From JAVDCA01 sp963819385 (GTDB lineage Bacteria; Pseudomonadota; Alphaproteobacteria; Rhizobiales; Xanthobacteraceae), in assembly GCA_963819385.1 (NCBI GenBank), contig CAWFVV010000004.1, forward strand, positions 248,001-312,000: a stretch of DNA of 64,000 bases, read 5' to 3'. Position 1 is the first letter of the stretch; every line of letters begins with the position of its first letter. Position numbers and translations under genes: made by a program. The notes under the pieces were generated by a model, which was not told the DNA's origin, did no database searches, and worked only from the letters and a program-made list of their open reading frames with translations. This document shows positions 25,437 through 33,573 of this stretch, one piece after another.

Positions 25437-26755
25437 CCAATTCGCCGACCCGCGCGCTCATCATCTCGGCGCCGAGCTCCGCCGCGGGCAAGACGACGGT
25501 CACGCTCGGATTGCTCGCCGCACTCAGGCGGCGGGGCATCAAGGTGCGCGCCGCCAAGTCGGGGCCGGATTACATCGATCCGGCATTTCACGCGGCCGCG
25601 ACCGGCAGCGCGAGCCTCAATCTCGACAGCTGGGCAATGCGGCCCGCGCTGCTCGATGCGCTGGTCGCAGCGGCCGCGCACGACGCCGAAGCCGTGGTGA
25701 TCGAAGGCGCCATGGGCCTGTTCGATGGCGTGCCGGGCGAGGCCGGCCGTACCGGCGCGGCGGCCGATCTTGCGGCGCGCCTCAATGTGCCGGTGCTGCT
25801 GGTGCTCGACGTGATCGCGCAGGCGCAATCGGCGGCCGCCGTGGTGGCTGGGTTTGCGGCCTACGATCCGAAGGTGCGGCTCGCCGGCGTGGTGCTCAAC
25901 CAGGTTGCCAGCGAGCGGCATCGCGCGCTGGTGGCGGATGCGATCGGGCAGCTCGGCGTGCCGGTGCTCGGCGCGATGCCGCGCGACGAGACGCTGGCGC
26001 TGCCGGAGCGGCATCTGGGATTGGTGCAGGCGCAGGAGCACGGCGATCTTCCGGCGCGGCTCGCGCGTCTTGCGGATACGGTCGAGCGGCATTGCGATGT
26101 CGACGCGATCATGGCGGCGGCGAAGACATGGACCGCCAGGCCGCATGAGGATGCGATGGCGCTGCCGCCGCCCGGGCAGCGCATTGCGCTCGCGGCGGAC
26201 GCGGCATTCTCGTTCGTATATCCCCATTTGCTCGCCGACTGGCGGCGCGCCGGGGCCGAGATCGTGACGTTCTCGCCGCTCGCCGACGAGGCGCCGCCGG
26301 ATGATTGCGACGTCTGTTGGCTGCCGGGCGGCTATCCGGAGCTGCATGCGGGCGCGCTCGCGGGCGCGCAAACATTCCGCGCCCGGCTCACGCGCTTCGC
26401 GGCGACGCGGCGCGTGCACGGCGAGTGCGGCGGCTACATGGTGCTCGGCGCCGGGCTCGTCGACGCCGACGGCACGCGCCACGCCATGGCGGGCCTGCTC
26501 GGTCACGCGACGAGCTTTGCGCAGCGCCGGCTGCATCTCGGCTATCGGGCGGCGCGGCTGCTGGCGCCCTGCCCGATCGGCGCGGCCGGCGCGCGGCTGC
26601 GCGGACACGAGTTTCACCATGCGTCGCTGATCGAGCGTGGGAACGACGAGCCGCTCGCGGAGATGCGTGACGCGCAGGAACGGCCTGTGGCGGAAACCGG
26701 CAGCCGAAGGGGCAACGTGAGCGGGACGTTCTTTCACGTGATCGCGGAGGAGTAA
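25433..26755 (+). CDS. cobB: CobB, hydrogenobyrinic acid a,c-diamide synthase
   Basis: CobB amidates the a and c side chains of hydrogenobyrinic acid with glutamine and ATP. The 440-residue protein has the N-terminal P-loop SAPSSAAGKTTVTLGLLAAL at about residues 12-31. KSGPDYIDPAFHAAATG, the EGAMGLFDG segment, and a C-terminal class I glutaminase-like domain with CWLPGGYPELHA and the nucleophile in VHGECGGYMVLGAG follow. It ends the riboswitch-controlled operon. A family C palindromic repeat follows at once and may terminate transcription. Confidence 0.95.
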   Translation: MTNSPTRALIISAPSSAAGKTTVTLGLLAALRRRGIKVRAAKSGPDYIDPAFHAAATGSASLNLDSWAMRPALLDALVAAAAHDAEAVVIEGAMGLFDGVPGEAGRTGAAADLAARLNVPVLLVLDVIAQAQSAAAVVAGFAAYDPKVRLAGVVLNQVASERHRALVADAIGQLGVPVLGAMPRDETLALPERHLGLVQAQEHGDLPARLARLADTVERHCDVDAIMAAAKTWTARPHEDAMALPPPGQRIALAADAAFSFVYPHLLADWRRAGAEIVTFSPLADEAPPDDCDVCWLPGGYPELHAGALAGAQTFRARLTRFAATRRVHGECGGYMVLGAGLVDADGTRHAMAGLLGHATSFAQRRLHLGYRAARLLAPCPIGAAGARLRGHEFHHASLIERGNDEPLAEMRDAQERPVAETGSRRGNVSGTFFHVIAEE

Positions 26756-26760
26756 CCCCG

Positions 26761-26864
26761 CCGTCATTGCGAGGAGGCCGCAGGCCGACGAAGCAATCTC
26801 GCTCGACGGGCGAAGGCACGCGTGGGACGAGATTGCTTCGTCGCTGCGCTCCTCGCAATGACGG
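26761..26864. repeat. Family C palindromic repeat (CGTCATTGCGAGG type)
   Basis: The outer arms CCGTCATTGCGAGGAGGCCG and GCGCTCCTCGCAATGACGG are inverted, with inner arms CGACGAAGCAATCTCG and CGAGATTGCTTCGTCG. A second copy is at 31262. It lies between the converging ends of cobB and cobT. Confidence 0.85.
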
Positions 26865-26870
26865 CGTCTA

Positions 26871-27893
26871 TCAATCCTTCCCCGCCACGCCGGCCTCCGC
26901 GAAGGTCGCCATGCCGGTGTGGCAGGCGAGCGCGGCGCGCAGAAGGGGCACCGCGAGCGCGGCGCCGGAGGCCTCGCCGAGGCGCATGCCGAGATCGAGC
27001 AATGGCACAAGCTTGAGCTCGGCAAGCAGGGTGCGGTGCGCGGCTTCGGCCGACACATGCGCGGCGAGCGCGTGGTCGAGCGCGTCCGGGCGCAGCCGGG
27101 CGAGCGGCGCCGCCGCCGCGGTCGAGACGAAGCCGTCGAGCAGGACCGGGATGCGGCCGGCCCGCGCCGCCAGCGTCGCGCCGAGGATCGCGGCGAGCTC
27201 GCGACCGCCGAGCGCGGCCGCAAGCGCCAGCGGATCGTCGCGCAACGCAGTGTGACGCGTGAGCGCCGCGTCGATGACGGCGCGCTTGCGCGCAAGCCCC
27301 GCGTCGTCGACGCCGGTGCCGCGGCCCGCCCAGCGTTCGCCGCCGCCGCCGAACAGCGCGGCTGCGAGCGCGGCCGCCGCCGTGGTGTTGCCGATGCCCA
27401 TCTCGCCGAGGCAGACGAGATCGGCATCGGGCGAGACGGCATCGTGGCCGGCCGCGACCGCGGCGAGGAAGGCCGGCTCGTCCATGGCGGGACCTTGCGT
27501 GAAATCCTGCGTCGGCGCATCGAGCGCGAGCGGGATCACGCGCAGGTTCGCGCCGGCGACACGGGCGAGCTGGTTGATGGCAGCCCCGCCGGCGGAAAAG
27601 TTCGCAACCATCTGCGCCGTGACGGCGGCCGGGTAGGCCGAGACCCCTTGCGCGGTCACGCCGTGATTGCCGGCAAACACGAGCACATCGACACGGTCGA
27701 GGCGCGGCGCATGGTGACGCGCCTGGCCCTGCCAGCGCGCCAGCCAGGCCGCGAGCTCCTCCAGCCGGCCGAGGCTGCCGGGCGGCTTGGTGAGCTGCGC
27801 CTGCCGCGCCGCAACCTGCGCCGCCGCGGCCTCGTCGGACGGCGGCAGCTCGCGGCAGGCGGCGTGCAAGGCGGAGAGGGAGGGAAAAGTCAT
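26871..27893 (-). CDS. cobT: CobT (CobU), nicotinate-nucleotide:dimethylbenzimidazole phosphoribosyltransferase
   Basis: This enzyme makes alpha-ribazole phosphate, the lower base nucleotide of cobalamin. The 340-residue product shows KPPGSLGRLEELAAWLARWQ, VLVFAGNHGVTAQGVSAYP, MVANFSAGGAAINQLARVAG, CLGEMGIGNTTAAAALAAAL and the C-terminal LKLVPLLDLGMRLGEASGAA. Those cover the substrate and phosphate sites of the CobT family. The start at 27893 gives the usual N-terminus; an upstream ATG at 27929 is also open, and neither has a strong ribosome-binding site. It is divergent from cobS, with a shared 70 bp promoter gap. In P. denitrificans this is CobU. Confidence 0.93.
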   Translation of the reverse strand: MTFPSLSALHAACRELPPSDEAAAAQVAARQAQLTKPPGSLGRLEELAAWLARWQGQARHHAPRLDRVDVLVFAGNHGVTAQGVSAYPAAVTAQMVANFSAGGAAINQLARVAGANLRVIPLALDAPTQDFTQGPAMDEPAFLAAVAAGHDAVSPDADLVCLGEMGIGNTTAAAALAAALFGGGGERWAGRGTGVDDAGLARKRAVIDAALTRHTALRDDPLALAAALGGRELAAILGATLAARAGRIPVLLDGFVSTAAAAPLARLRPDALDHALAAHVSAEAAHRTLLAELKLVPLLDLGMRLGEASGAALAVPLLRAALACHTGMATFAEAGVAGKD

Positions 27894-27963
27894 ACGGTGG
27901 AAAGAACCCGGGCGCCGGGACTGCGCCATAGCAATCTACTCGTTTTCGACCCTATAAATACCC

Positions 27964-28842
27964 ATGACCTTGCGGGAGCACATCGAGCGGCTGCGCAGGT
28001 ACTTGGCCGACGTCCGGCTCGGCGATCTGCGCTTTGCCGATCTCGGACGGGGGGCGCGCCGGCAGTTCGAGCGGCTGGGCGGCGTCGAGCCGGGCGGGCT
28101 CGTGGGCGACCTTGCGGTCGCGCTTGCCTTCTACACGCGGCTGCCGATTCCGCTGCGGACCCCGGTCGACGGCGCGGCGCTCGCGCGGGCAAGCTGGTGC
28201 TCGCCGCTGGTGGGCGCGCTGATCGGCGCGATCGCGGGATTCGCGTACTGGATTTCCATCCGGCTCAACCTGCCGCAGCTCGTCGCCGCGACGGTCGCGG
28301 TCGCGACCTCGATGATGCTCACCGGCTGCCTGCACGAGGATGGGCTCGCCGACACGGCGGACGGCTTCGGCGGCGGCGCGACGCGCGAGCAGGCGCTCGA
28401 CATCATGCGCGACAGCCGCATCGGCGCCTTCGGCGCCTGCGCGCTCATCGTCGCGTTCGCGCTGCGGGTCGGCGCGATCGCCGATCTGCCGAACGCCGGG
28501 CTCGTCGCCTGGGCGCTGATCGGCACGCACGCGATGGCGCGCGCCGGTCTGCCGCTGTTCATGCGGCTGCTGCCGCCGGCGCGGCCCGACGGGCTCGCCG
28601 CACAGGCGGGCGCGCCGGCACCCGAACGCGCCTGGGTGTCGCTCGCGATCGGCGTGGTCATCCTGTGGGTTGCGCTCGGCCTTGCGGCGGCGCTGATCGC
28701 GCTCGCGTTCATGCTGCTGGGCTACGCCGTGGTCGCACTCATCAGCCACCGCAAGATCGGCGGGCAGACCGGCGACGTGCTCGGTGCCGTCGAGCAGGTG
28801 GGCGAGTGCATCGTGCTGATGACGACGGCGGGCAGGTTCTAG
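27964..28842 (+). CDS. cobS: CobS (CobV), adenosylcobinamide-GDP ribazoletransferase
   Basis: CobS is a membrane enzyme that joins adenosylcobinamide-GDP to alpha-ribazole. The 292-residue protein carries the hallmark HEDGLADTADGFGGGATREQ at about residues 120-139, with the acidic metal site, then ALDIMRDSRIGAFGACAL, and ends with HRKIGGQTGDVLGAVEQVGE. About six membrane spans follow the first 50 residues. The N-terminal 45 or so residues are longer than in many homologues. A TATAAAT box lies only five bases before the ATG, so a nearly leaderless transcript is possible. In P. denitrificans this is CobV. Confidence 0.93.
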   Translation: MTLREHIERLRRYLADVRLGDLRFADLGRGARRQFERLGGVEPGGLVGDLAVALAFYTRLPIPLRTPVDGAALARASWCSPLVGALIGAIAGFAYWISIRLNLPQLVAATVAVATSMMLTGCLHEDGLADTADGFGGGATREQALDIMRDSRIGAFGACALIVAFALRVGAIADLPNAGLVAWALIGTHAMARAGLPLFMRLLPPARPDGLAAQAGAPAPERAWVSLAIGVVILWVALGLAAALIALAFMLLGYAVVALISHRKIGGQTGDVLGAVEQVGECIVLMTTAGRF

Positions 28843-28852
28843 AGACGTCTCC

Positions 28853-28889
28853 GCAAAAACAAGATGCCCGGGCTTTCGCCCGGGCATCG
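28853..28889 (-). terminator. Rho-independent terminator for the small periplasmic protein gene
   Basis: The hairpin GATGCCCGGGC-TTTC-GCCCGGGCATC (28863-28888) is followed on the minus strand by TTGTTTTTGC. It lies just beyond the stop of the minus-strand gene at 28927. On the plus strand the T-run is absent, so it should act mainly leftward, though it may also slow transcription from cobS. Confidence 0.75.
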
Positions 28890-28926
28890 TTACGCTACGC
28901 TACGTCGCCGTGAAGGCTTGAATTCG

Positions 28927-29298
28927 TTACGAGCGGCGCTCGGCCGTCCAGGTGCCGGCGCAGCTGCCGCCGACCCAGGAGCCCGTCCCGGAGGCGCCGG
29001 ACAGACGGCCGGAGCCCTGGGCGCTCTTGTCGCCGTAGCTGATCTTCACCGCGATGGCGCCATTGCCCTGCACGTGGCCCGAGATATCGAAGGCGGCATC
29101 GCCCGCGTTGACCAGCGTCTCGCCGCGGATCGCGATCGGATAGCGGTAGGCACGGTCGCAATCGCCCTTGGTCGTGACGACCACCACGCTCCACTTGCCG
29201 TCGAAATGGCCGGTCGCCTTGGCCGGGATGGCGGTGGCGGCGAAGCCCAGGCCGAGAACGGCCGCAAGGGTAAACTTGGCGGTGCGCGAAATGCTCAT
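28927..29298 (-). CDS. Small secreted protein, unknown function
   Basis: The 123-residue product starts at ATG 29298, with GGGAG five to nine bases upstream. Residues 1-28 (MSISRTAKFTLAAVLGLGFA then ATAIPAKA) are a Sec signal peptide. The mature part looks beta-rich, with two cysteines (KGDCDRAYRY and GGSCAGTWTAE) that could pair. It ends with a GTWTAER pattern seen in several small rhizobial periplasmic proteins of unknown role. It has its own terminator. A longer reading from 29418 lacks support. Confidence 0.75.
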   Translation of the reverse strand: MSISRTAKFTLAAVLGLGFAATAIPAKATGHFDGKWSVVVVTTKGDCDRAYRYPIAIRGETLVNAGDAAFDISGHVQGNGAIAVKISYGDKSAQGSGRLSGASGTGSWVGGSCAGTWTAERRS

Positions 29299-29637
29299 TT
29301 TTAGCTCCCTGTCTCGGTCAGGCGGCTGGAAGGTACCAGGTGACGGTGAAATTTCGGTTCCCCCGCGCGCCCTTTCGCTTCTTAAGTCTGGCCGAGAGGG
29401 CAAAAGGTTCACTGCCATTTAACGTAGATGGTTGCCCTCCGGTTTCACGACATAGGTGGTAAGAGTTTGTCGGGATGGGTAGAAATTTACGGAACGATCC
29501 CGGAGATGTGAGCGGCGCGTGATCAGGGGGGCGCAAAACACCTGCTTTCCCCGCATGAGCCAGCGGCTTCCCCCTCCCCGCCCTCCCCCGTAAACGGGGG
29601 AGGGAGCGCGGCTCCCCTGCCACGTGAACAGAGTTGA
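29299..29637. other. Intergenic region with a family B repeat
   Basis: The roughly 340 bases between the secreted protein and the ThDP enzyme hold promoters in both directions. A family B palindromic copy lies at about 29557-29606 (CGGCTTCCCCCTCCCCGCC, then CCTCCCCCG with its complement). I see no convincing ORF or RNA gene. Confidence 0.6.
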
Positions 29638-31245
29638 ATGCCTTCCATGAACAATGCCGATCTGATCGTTGCGACGCTGCGGGCGGCCGGGATCCGCCGC
29701 GGGTTCGGGATTCCGAGCGGGAACGTGCTGCCGCTGATGGACGCGATGCGCCGCGGCGGGGTCGAGTTCGTGCTCACCGCGCATGAGGGCTCGGCCGGGT
29801 TTGCGGCGGACGTGAGCGGGCGCATGACGGGCGCGCCCGGGCTTTGCATCGCGACGCTCGGGCCTGGCGCCACCAACCTCGCGACCGGCGTCGGCTGCGC
29901 GTATCTCGACCGCTCGCCGATGATCGCGATCACCTGCAATCTCAACACCGACCAGCTCGGCCGGCGCATCCAGATGTGGATCGACCACCACCAGCTGTTC
30001 GCGCCGATCACCAAGGCAACGTTCCGGCTCGAGCGCGGCAAGGTTGCGGCGACGCTCGCCGAGGCGATCCGCATCGCCATGAGCGAGCCGAAGGGGCCGG
30101 TGCACCTCGACCTGCCCGAGGACGTGGCGCTCGCGCCCGCGCGCGAGGAGGTCCCGGCGATCCCGGCCCCGGCGCGGATTGCGCCCGCGCCGAATGAAGC
30201 ACTAGCGAAAGCGCACGAGCTGATCGCCAAGGCCAGGCGGCCGATCGCGGTGCTGGGCTCATCGGCAATGCGGATCGCCGATCCCGGTCTGCTGCGCGCC
30301 GCGATCGAGCGGCATCATCTGCCGTTCGCGACCACCACGATGGCGAAGGGGATGATCGACGAAGATCATCCCTTGGCCGTCGGCTGCATCGAGCGGGCCT
30401 GCCGACAGGTGCAGCGCAAGTTGCTGCGCTCGGCCGATCTGATCGTCGGACTCGGCTACGACACGATCGAGGTCGAGTACGAGGCGTGGATCGGCGATGT
30501 GCCGCTGGTCGCAATCGACATCGAGGCGGCCGACGTGGCGCCGTCGGTGAAGCTCGCCCACGAAGCGGTCGGCGACCTCGACCAATCGCTTGCGTGGCTC
30601 GCGCAGCAGGCGCCGTGCCGCAATGCCTGGGAGGATGCAGAGCTCACGGCGCACCGCCAGGCATTCCAGGCGGCGCTGCGGCCGGCAACCAACCCCTTCT
30701 CGGCGCATGCGGCGATCGACGCGGTGCGGCGCGCGCTGCCGCGCGACGGCGTGCTGGCGTTCGACGTCGGCGCGCACACGCACCAGATCGGCTCGCAATG
30801 GAGCGCGCATGCCGGCAAGACATTCCAGATCACCAATGGCTGGTCGTCGATGGGCTTCGGCCTGCCGGCCGCGATCGCCGCGAAGCTCGCGCGGCCCGAT
30901 CTGCCGGTCGTGTGCCTGATCGGCGACGGCTGCTTCCAGATGACCTGCGGCGAGGTCGCGGTGGCAAAGCGGATGGGGCTCACGCTGCCGATCGTCGTGC
31001 TCGACGACCGCTGGCTCGCGCTGATCAAGGTCAAGCAGATCCGCCGGCAGTTCGCGCTCTACGGCACCGAGCTGCAGGCCGAGGACTACCGCGACCCGCC
31101 GGCGCATTACTTCGGCGTCCCGGCGCGCGGCGTGCGCGACGCGGCGGCTTTGGAGAACGCGGTGCGCGCGGCGCTCACCGCGAGCGGGCCGACCGTGATC
31201 GAGGCGGTGGTCGAACTCGGAGCACTATGTGGATACGGTTTATGA
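29638..31245 (+). CDS. Thiamine diphosphate-dependent enzyme, acetolactate synthase-like
   Basis: This 535-residue protein belongs to the ThDP-dependent decarboxylase/acetolactate synthase superfamily. The catalytic glutamate is in VLTAHEGSAGFAADVSGRMT near residue 45. The central FAD/nucleotide-like domain is at about 190-330. The ThDP-binding motif GDGCFQMTCGEVAVAKRMGL, then PIVVLDDRWLAL, is near residue 430. It lacks an adjacent small regulatory subunit, so biosynthetic IlvB is unlikely. Benzoylformate decarboxylase-like, sulfoacetaldehyde-like or other decarboxylase functions are all possible. The first ATG at 29638 is four codons before another (29647), and either may be used. A family C repeat follows its stop. 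Confidence 0.88.
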   Translation: MPSMNNADLIVATLRAAGIRRGFGIPSGNVLPLMDAMRRGGVEFVLTAHEGSAGFAADVSGRMTGAPGLCIATLGPGATNLATGVGCAYLDRSPMIAITCNLNTDQLGRRIQMWIDHHQLFAPITKATFRLERGKVAATLAEAIRIAMSEPKGPVHLDLPEDVALAPAREEVPAIPAPARIAPAPNEALAKAHELIAKARRPIAVLGSSAMRIADPGLLRAAIERHHLPFATTTMAKGMIDEDHPLAVGCIERACRQVQRKLLRSADLIVGLGYDTIEVEYEAWIGDVPLVAIDIEAADVAPSVKLAHEAVGDLDQSLAWLAQQAPCRNAWEDAELTAHRQAFQAALRPATNPFSAHAAIDAVRRALPRDGVLAFDVGAHTHQIGSQWSAHAGKTFQITNGWSSMGFGLPAAIAAKLARPDLPVVCLIGDGCFQMTCGEVAVAKRMGLTLPIVVLDDRWLALIKVKQIRRQFALYGTELQAEDYRDPPAHYFGVPARGVRDAAALENAVRAALTASGPTVIEAVVELGALCGYGL

Positions 31246-31261
31246 TTGACGCCGCCTTCGG

Positions 31262-31357
31262 CGTCATTGCGAGGAGCCGAAGGCGACGAAGCAATCTCGC
31301 GAGGAATGTGATGCGGCACGAGATTGCTTCGGCGTGCTACGCACGCCTCGCAATGAC
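31262..31357. repeat. Family C palindromic repeat (CGTCATTGCGAGG type)
   Basis: Second copy in the window: arms GCGTCATTGCGAGGAGCCGA and GCACGCCTCGCAATGAC, with inner arms GACGAAGCAATCTCG and CGAGATTGCTTC. It sits between the ThDP enzyme and the AhpD-like gene. Confidence 0.85.
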
Positions 31358-31372
31358 AGAATGAGGACTCCC

Positions 31373-31762
31373 ATGCCCCAGCCCATCGACTATGACGCCG
31401 CGTCGCCTGAGGTGCGCGCGGTGTTCGACGACATCAAGGCGACACGCAAGGTCGCGGACGTCAACAATTTCTGGAAGTACCTCGCCAACGATCCGGCGAC
31501 GCTCAAACGGACGTGGGAGAGCATCAAGGACGTGATGGCGCCGGGCGCGCTCGACGCGCTGACGAAAGAAATGATCTATCTCGCCGTCAGCGTGTCAAAT
31601 GGTTGCGGCTACTGCATCGCGAGCCACGGCGCCGCCGCGCGCAAGGCCGGCATGAGCGAGGCGATGTTCGGCGAGCTGATGGCCGTCGTCGGCATGGCGA
31701 ACGAGACCAACCGGCTGGTGCATGGATATCGGGTGCCGGTCGATGCGGCGTATGAGTGGTAG
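31373..31762 (+). CDS. Carboxymuconolactone decarboxylase / AhpD-like protein
   Basis: The 129-residue protein has the CMD/AhpD fold signature: DALTKEMIYLAVSVSNGCGY, with CxxC in GCGYCIASHGAAARKAGMSE. This redox-active pair and the nearby histidine are typical of alkylhydroperoxidase-like proteins. The ATG at 31373 gives the family N-terminus (MPQPIDYDAASPEVRAVFDD). It is small and cytoplasmic. It may be co-transcribed with the ThDP enzyme, but a repeat lies between. The role could be peroxide defence or a catabolic step. Confidence 0.85.
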   Translation: MPQPIDYDAASPEVRAVFDDIKATRKVADVNNFWKYLANDPATLKRTWESIKDVMAPGALDALTKEMIYLAVSVSNGCGYCIASHGAAARKAGMSEAMFGELMAVVGMANETNRLVHGYRVPVDAAYEW

Positions 31763-31779
31763 CAAGTGGCTCTGAGCGT

Positions 31780-31890
31780 GCGCCCTCTCCCCCGCTTGCG
31801 GGGGAGAGCCGGAGAGGGGGAAGCCACGGGCGCATGAGCCAGCGGCGCCCCCTCCCCACCCTCCCCCGCAAGCGGGGGAGGGAGTGAGAG
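31780..31890. repeat. Family B GC-rich palindromic repeat, paired copy
   Basis: This two-part copy starts with CCCTCTCCCCCGCTTGCGGG. It then has GCATGAGCCAGCGGCGCCCC and a CCCTCCCCCGC/GCGGGGGAGGG hairpin. It lies between the converging AhpD-like gene and the purM-type gene. Confidence 0.75.
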
Positions 31891-31907
31891 GCATGAGCTA
31901 GCTGCGG

Positions 31908-32996
31908 TTACTCTTTCCAGAATTTCTTATGCTGCCCCACCAACCCGCGCTGCGGGATGCGCACCTTCTTCTCGGGGTCGGCGACGGCGTGGCCGATCAC
32001 CTGGGCGGTGCGGCCGTGCTGCTTGAGGATCGACAGCACGAGGTCGACGTCCGCGGGCGCAGCCACGTAGCAGAAGCCGATGCCCATGTTGAAGACCTCG
32101 TACATCTCGGCATCGTCGACGCGGGCGTGCGACTGGATCAGCGGGAAGATCGGCTGCGGCTCGATCAGGCGGTCGATGACGAAGCCGACGGGGGCGGCGA
32201 CGCGCACGAGGTTGAGGAGCCCGTCGCTGGTCATGTTGGCAAGCGCCTTCACGTTCGGCACGCGCGCGAAGATCTCGAGCGCCTCCGGCACGTAGATGTG
32301 GGTGGGCTTGAGCAGCTCCTCGCCGATCGTCACGTCGAGCTCGGCGAACTTGTGATCGATCTTGTACGGCTTGCCGTCGCCGAAGAAGGCACGGCGCGCG
32401 AGTGTGAGGCCATTCGAGTGCACGCCGTTCGAGCGCACGCCGATGACGACGTCGCCCGCGGCGACGTCCTTACCGGAAATCACCCGGTCGAGCGGCACAC
32501 GGCCGACCGCCATGCCGACGAGGTCGAAGCCGGTGACGATGTCCTTGAGCTGCGCGGTCTCGCCGCCCGAGATCGAGACGCGCGCCTGGCGCGCGCCCTC
32601 GACGAGACCGACCGCGACCGCATCGAGCATCGCGGCGTCGGTCTCGTGCAGCGCGATGTAATCGACGAGCGAGAGCGGCTCGGCGCCGACGCAGATCATG
32701 TCGTTGACGTTCATCGCGACGCAGTCGATGCCGATTGTGTCGTACTTGCGCATCATGTCGGCGATGATCGTCTTCGAGCCGACGCCGTCGGTGCAGATCG
32801 CGATCCCGACCCCGTCCATCTCGATGACGTTGGCGAAGTAGCCGATCGGCAGGATCACGCGCCCACGCCCGTGCGCCGGCCAGGTGCCCTGCACGCGGCG
32901 GATGATGTTCTGCAGGCCGGAGTCCGCCTCGGCGGTGTCGACGCCGGCCTCGCGGTAGCTGTCGGCGCGTGCGGCGGATGGGCTGTCGGATGCCAT
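31908..32996 (-). CDS. purM: PurM-type phosphoribosylformylglycinamidine cyclo-ligase (AIR synthase family)
   Basis: This 362-residue protein has the AIR synthase signatures: CTDGVGSKTIIADMMRKYDT, then IGIDCVAMNVNDMICVGAEP, the SISGGETAQLKD segment and VRSNGVHSNGLTLAR. The N-terminus YREAGVDTAEADSGLQNII is like the ADAGVDI start of PurM, but the following segment and C-terminus differ from the usual proteobacterial form. It does not sit beside purN, as purM often does. It could be the only purM or a second, divergent copy. I chose ATG 32996; several upstream ATGs up to 33056 are open but lead into non-homologous sequence. Confidence 0.78.
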   Translation of the reverse strand: MASDSPSAARADSYREAGVDTAEADSGLQNIIRRVQGTWPAHGRGRVILPIGYFANVIEMDGVGIAICTDGVGSKTIIADMMRKYDTIGIDCVAMNVNDMICVGAEPLSLVDYIALHETDAAMLDAVAVGLVEGARQARVSISGGETAQLKDIVTGFDLVGMAVGRVPLDRVISGKDVAAGDVVIGVRSNGVHSNGLTLARRAFFGDGKPYKIDHKFAELDVTIGEELLKPTHIYVPEALEIFARVPNVKALANMTSDGLLNLVRVAAPVGFVIDRLIEPQPIFPLIQSHARVDDAEMYEVFNMGIGFCYVAAPADVDLVLSILKQHGRTAQVIGHAVADPEKKVRIPQRGLVGQHKKFWKE

Positions 32997-32999
32997 TGA

Positions 33000-33573
33000 A
33001 CCTGCCATGGGGCCTACGATTGAGGGCGTTGTGGAGGAAGACGGGGGACGGGTCAATTACGCGGGCGGGGTGATCCCCAGGCATGGGCGGAGACGTCTTG
33101 GCGCGGTCGGCGGGCTCCCTCCCCCCGGCCTGTAAAATACAGACGATTTACAAGGAAGGACTGCTGGAGTGCCCCCGGTGGCGAGACAGGAAACGAAGGA
33201 CTGGTTGCGATCGCAACGGCTTGCCGCTTCCCGGCCCCTCCTCCCGGCCGCTCGGGGCTGTCAGCAAATAACAATCGATCTGCAATGCGAAATTCGCCAC
33301 CAATTACAATGCAAGGCCTTGCACGGGCGAAAGAAAAGCCGCCAGCGCGGGAACAATGGCGAGCAATGGAAAAAACAATGCGCAGAGCAATGGAAACAAT
33401 GAGGCGCTCAACCGGAGATTGCTTCCATGGCGGCAACAAAAAACCGCCGATGAGCAGCGGCGGGCGACAACTCGCACAGATCCGAGACTAGGATTTCAGC
33501 CATCGCCGAACTGACGCGGAAAAGCAAGAAAGAGGATAAAGCGCTCCCGTTATCCCCGCCAAAAAACGGCCGA
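33000..33573. other. Intergenic region, with CAATG-rich short repeats
   Basis: About 570 bases separate the purM-type gene from the defence remnants. The open frames in both directions look like shadows without family similarity. A stretch at about 33265-33405 is richer in A and repeats CAATG at least seven times (ACAATGCAAGG, ACAATGGCGAG, CAATGGAAAAAAC and others). No RNA gene was recognised. Confidence 0.5.

Noticed and set aside
25397..27520. A 707-codon minus frame across cobB and cobT
   Set aside because: It spans a palindromic repeat and is antisense to cobB and out of frame with cobT. No domain is recognisable.
33265..33405. CRISPR array
   Set aside because: CAATG repeats are only 5-7 bases with irregular spacing, and no cas genes are near.
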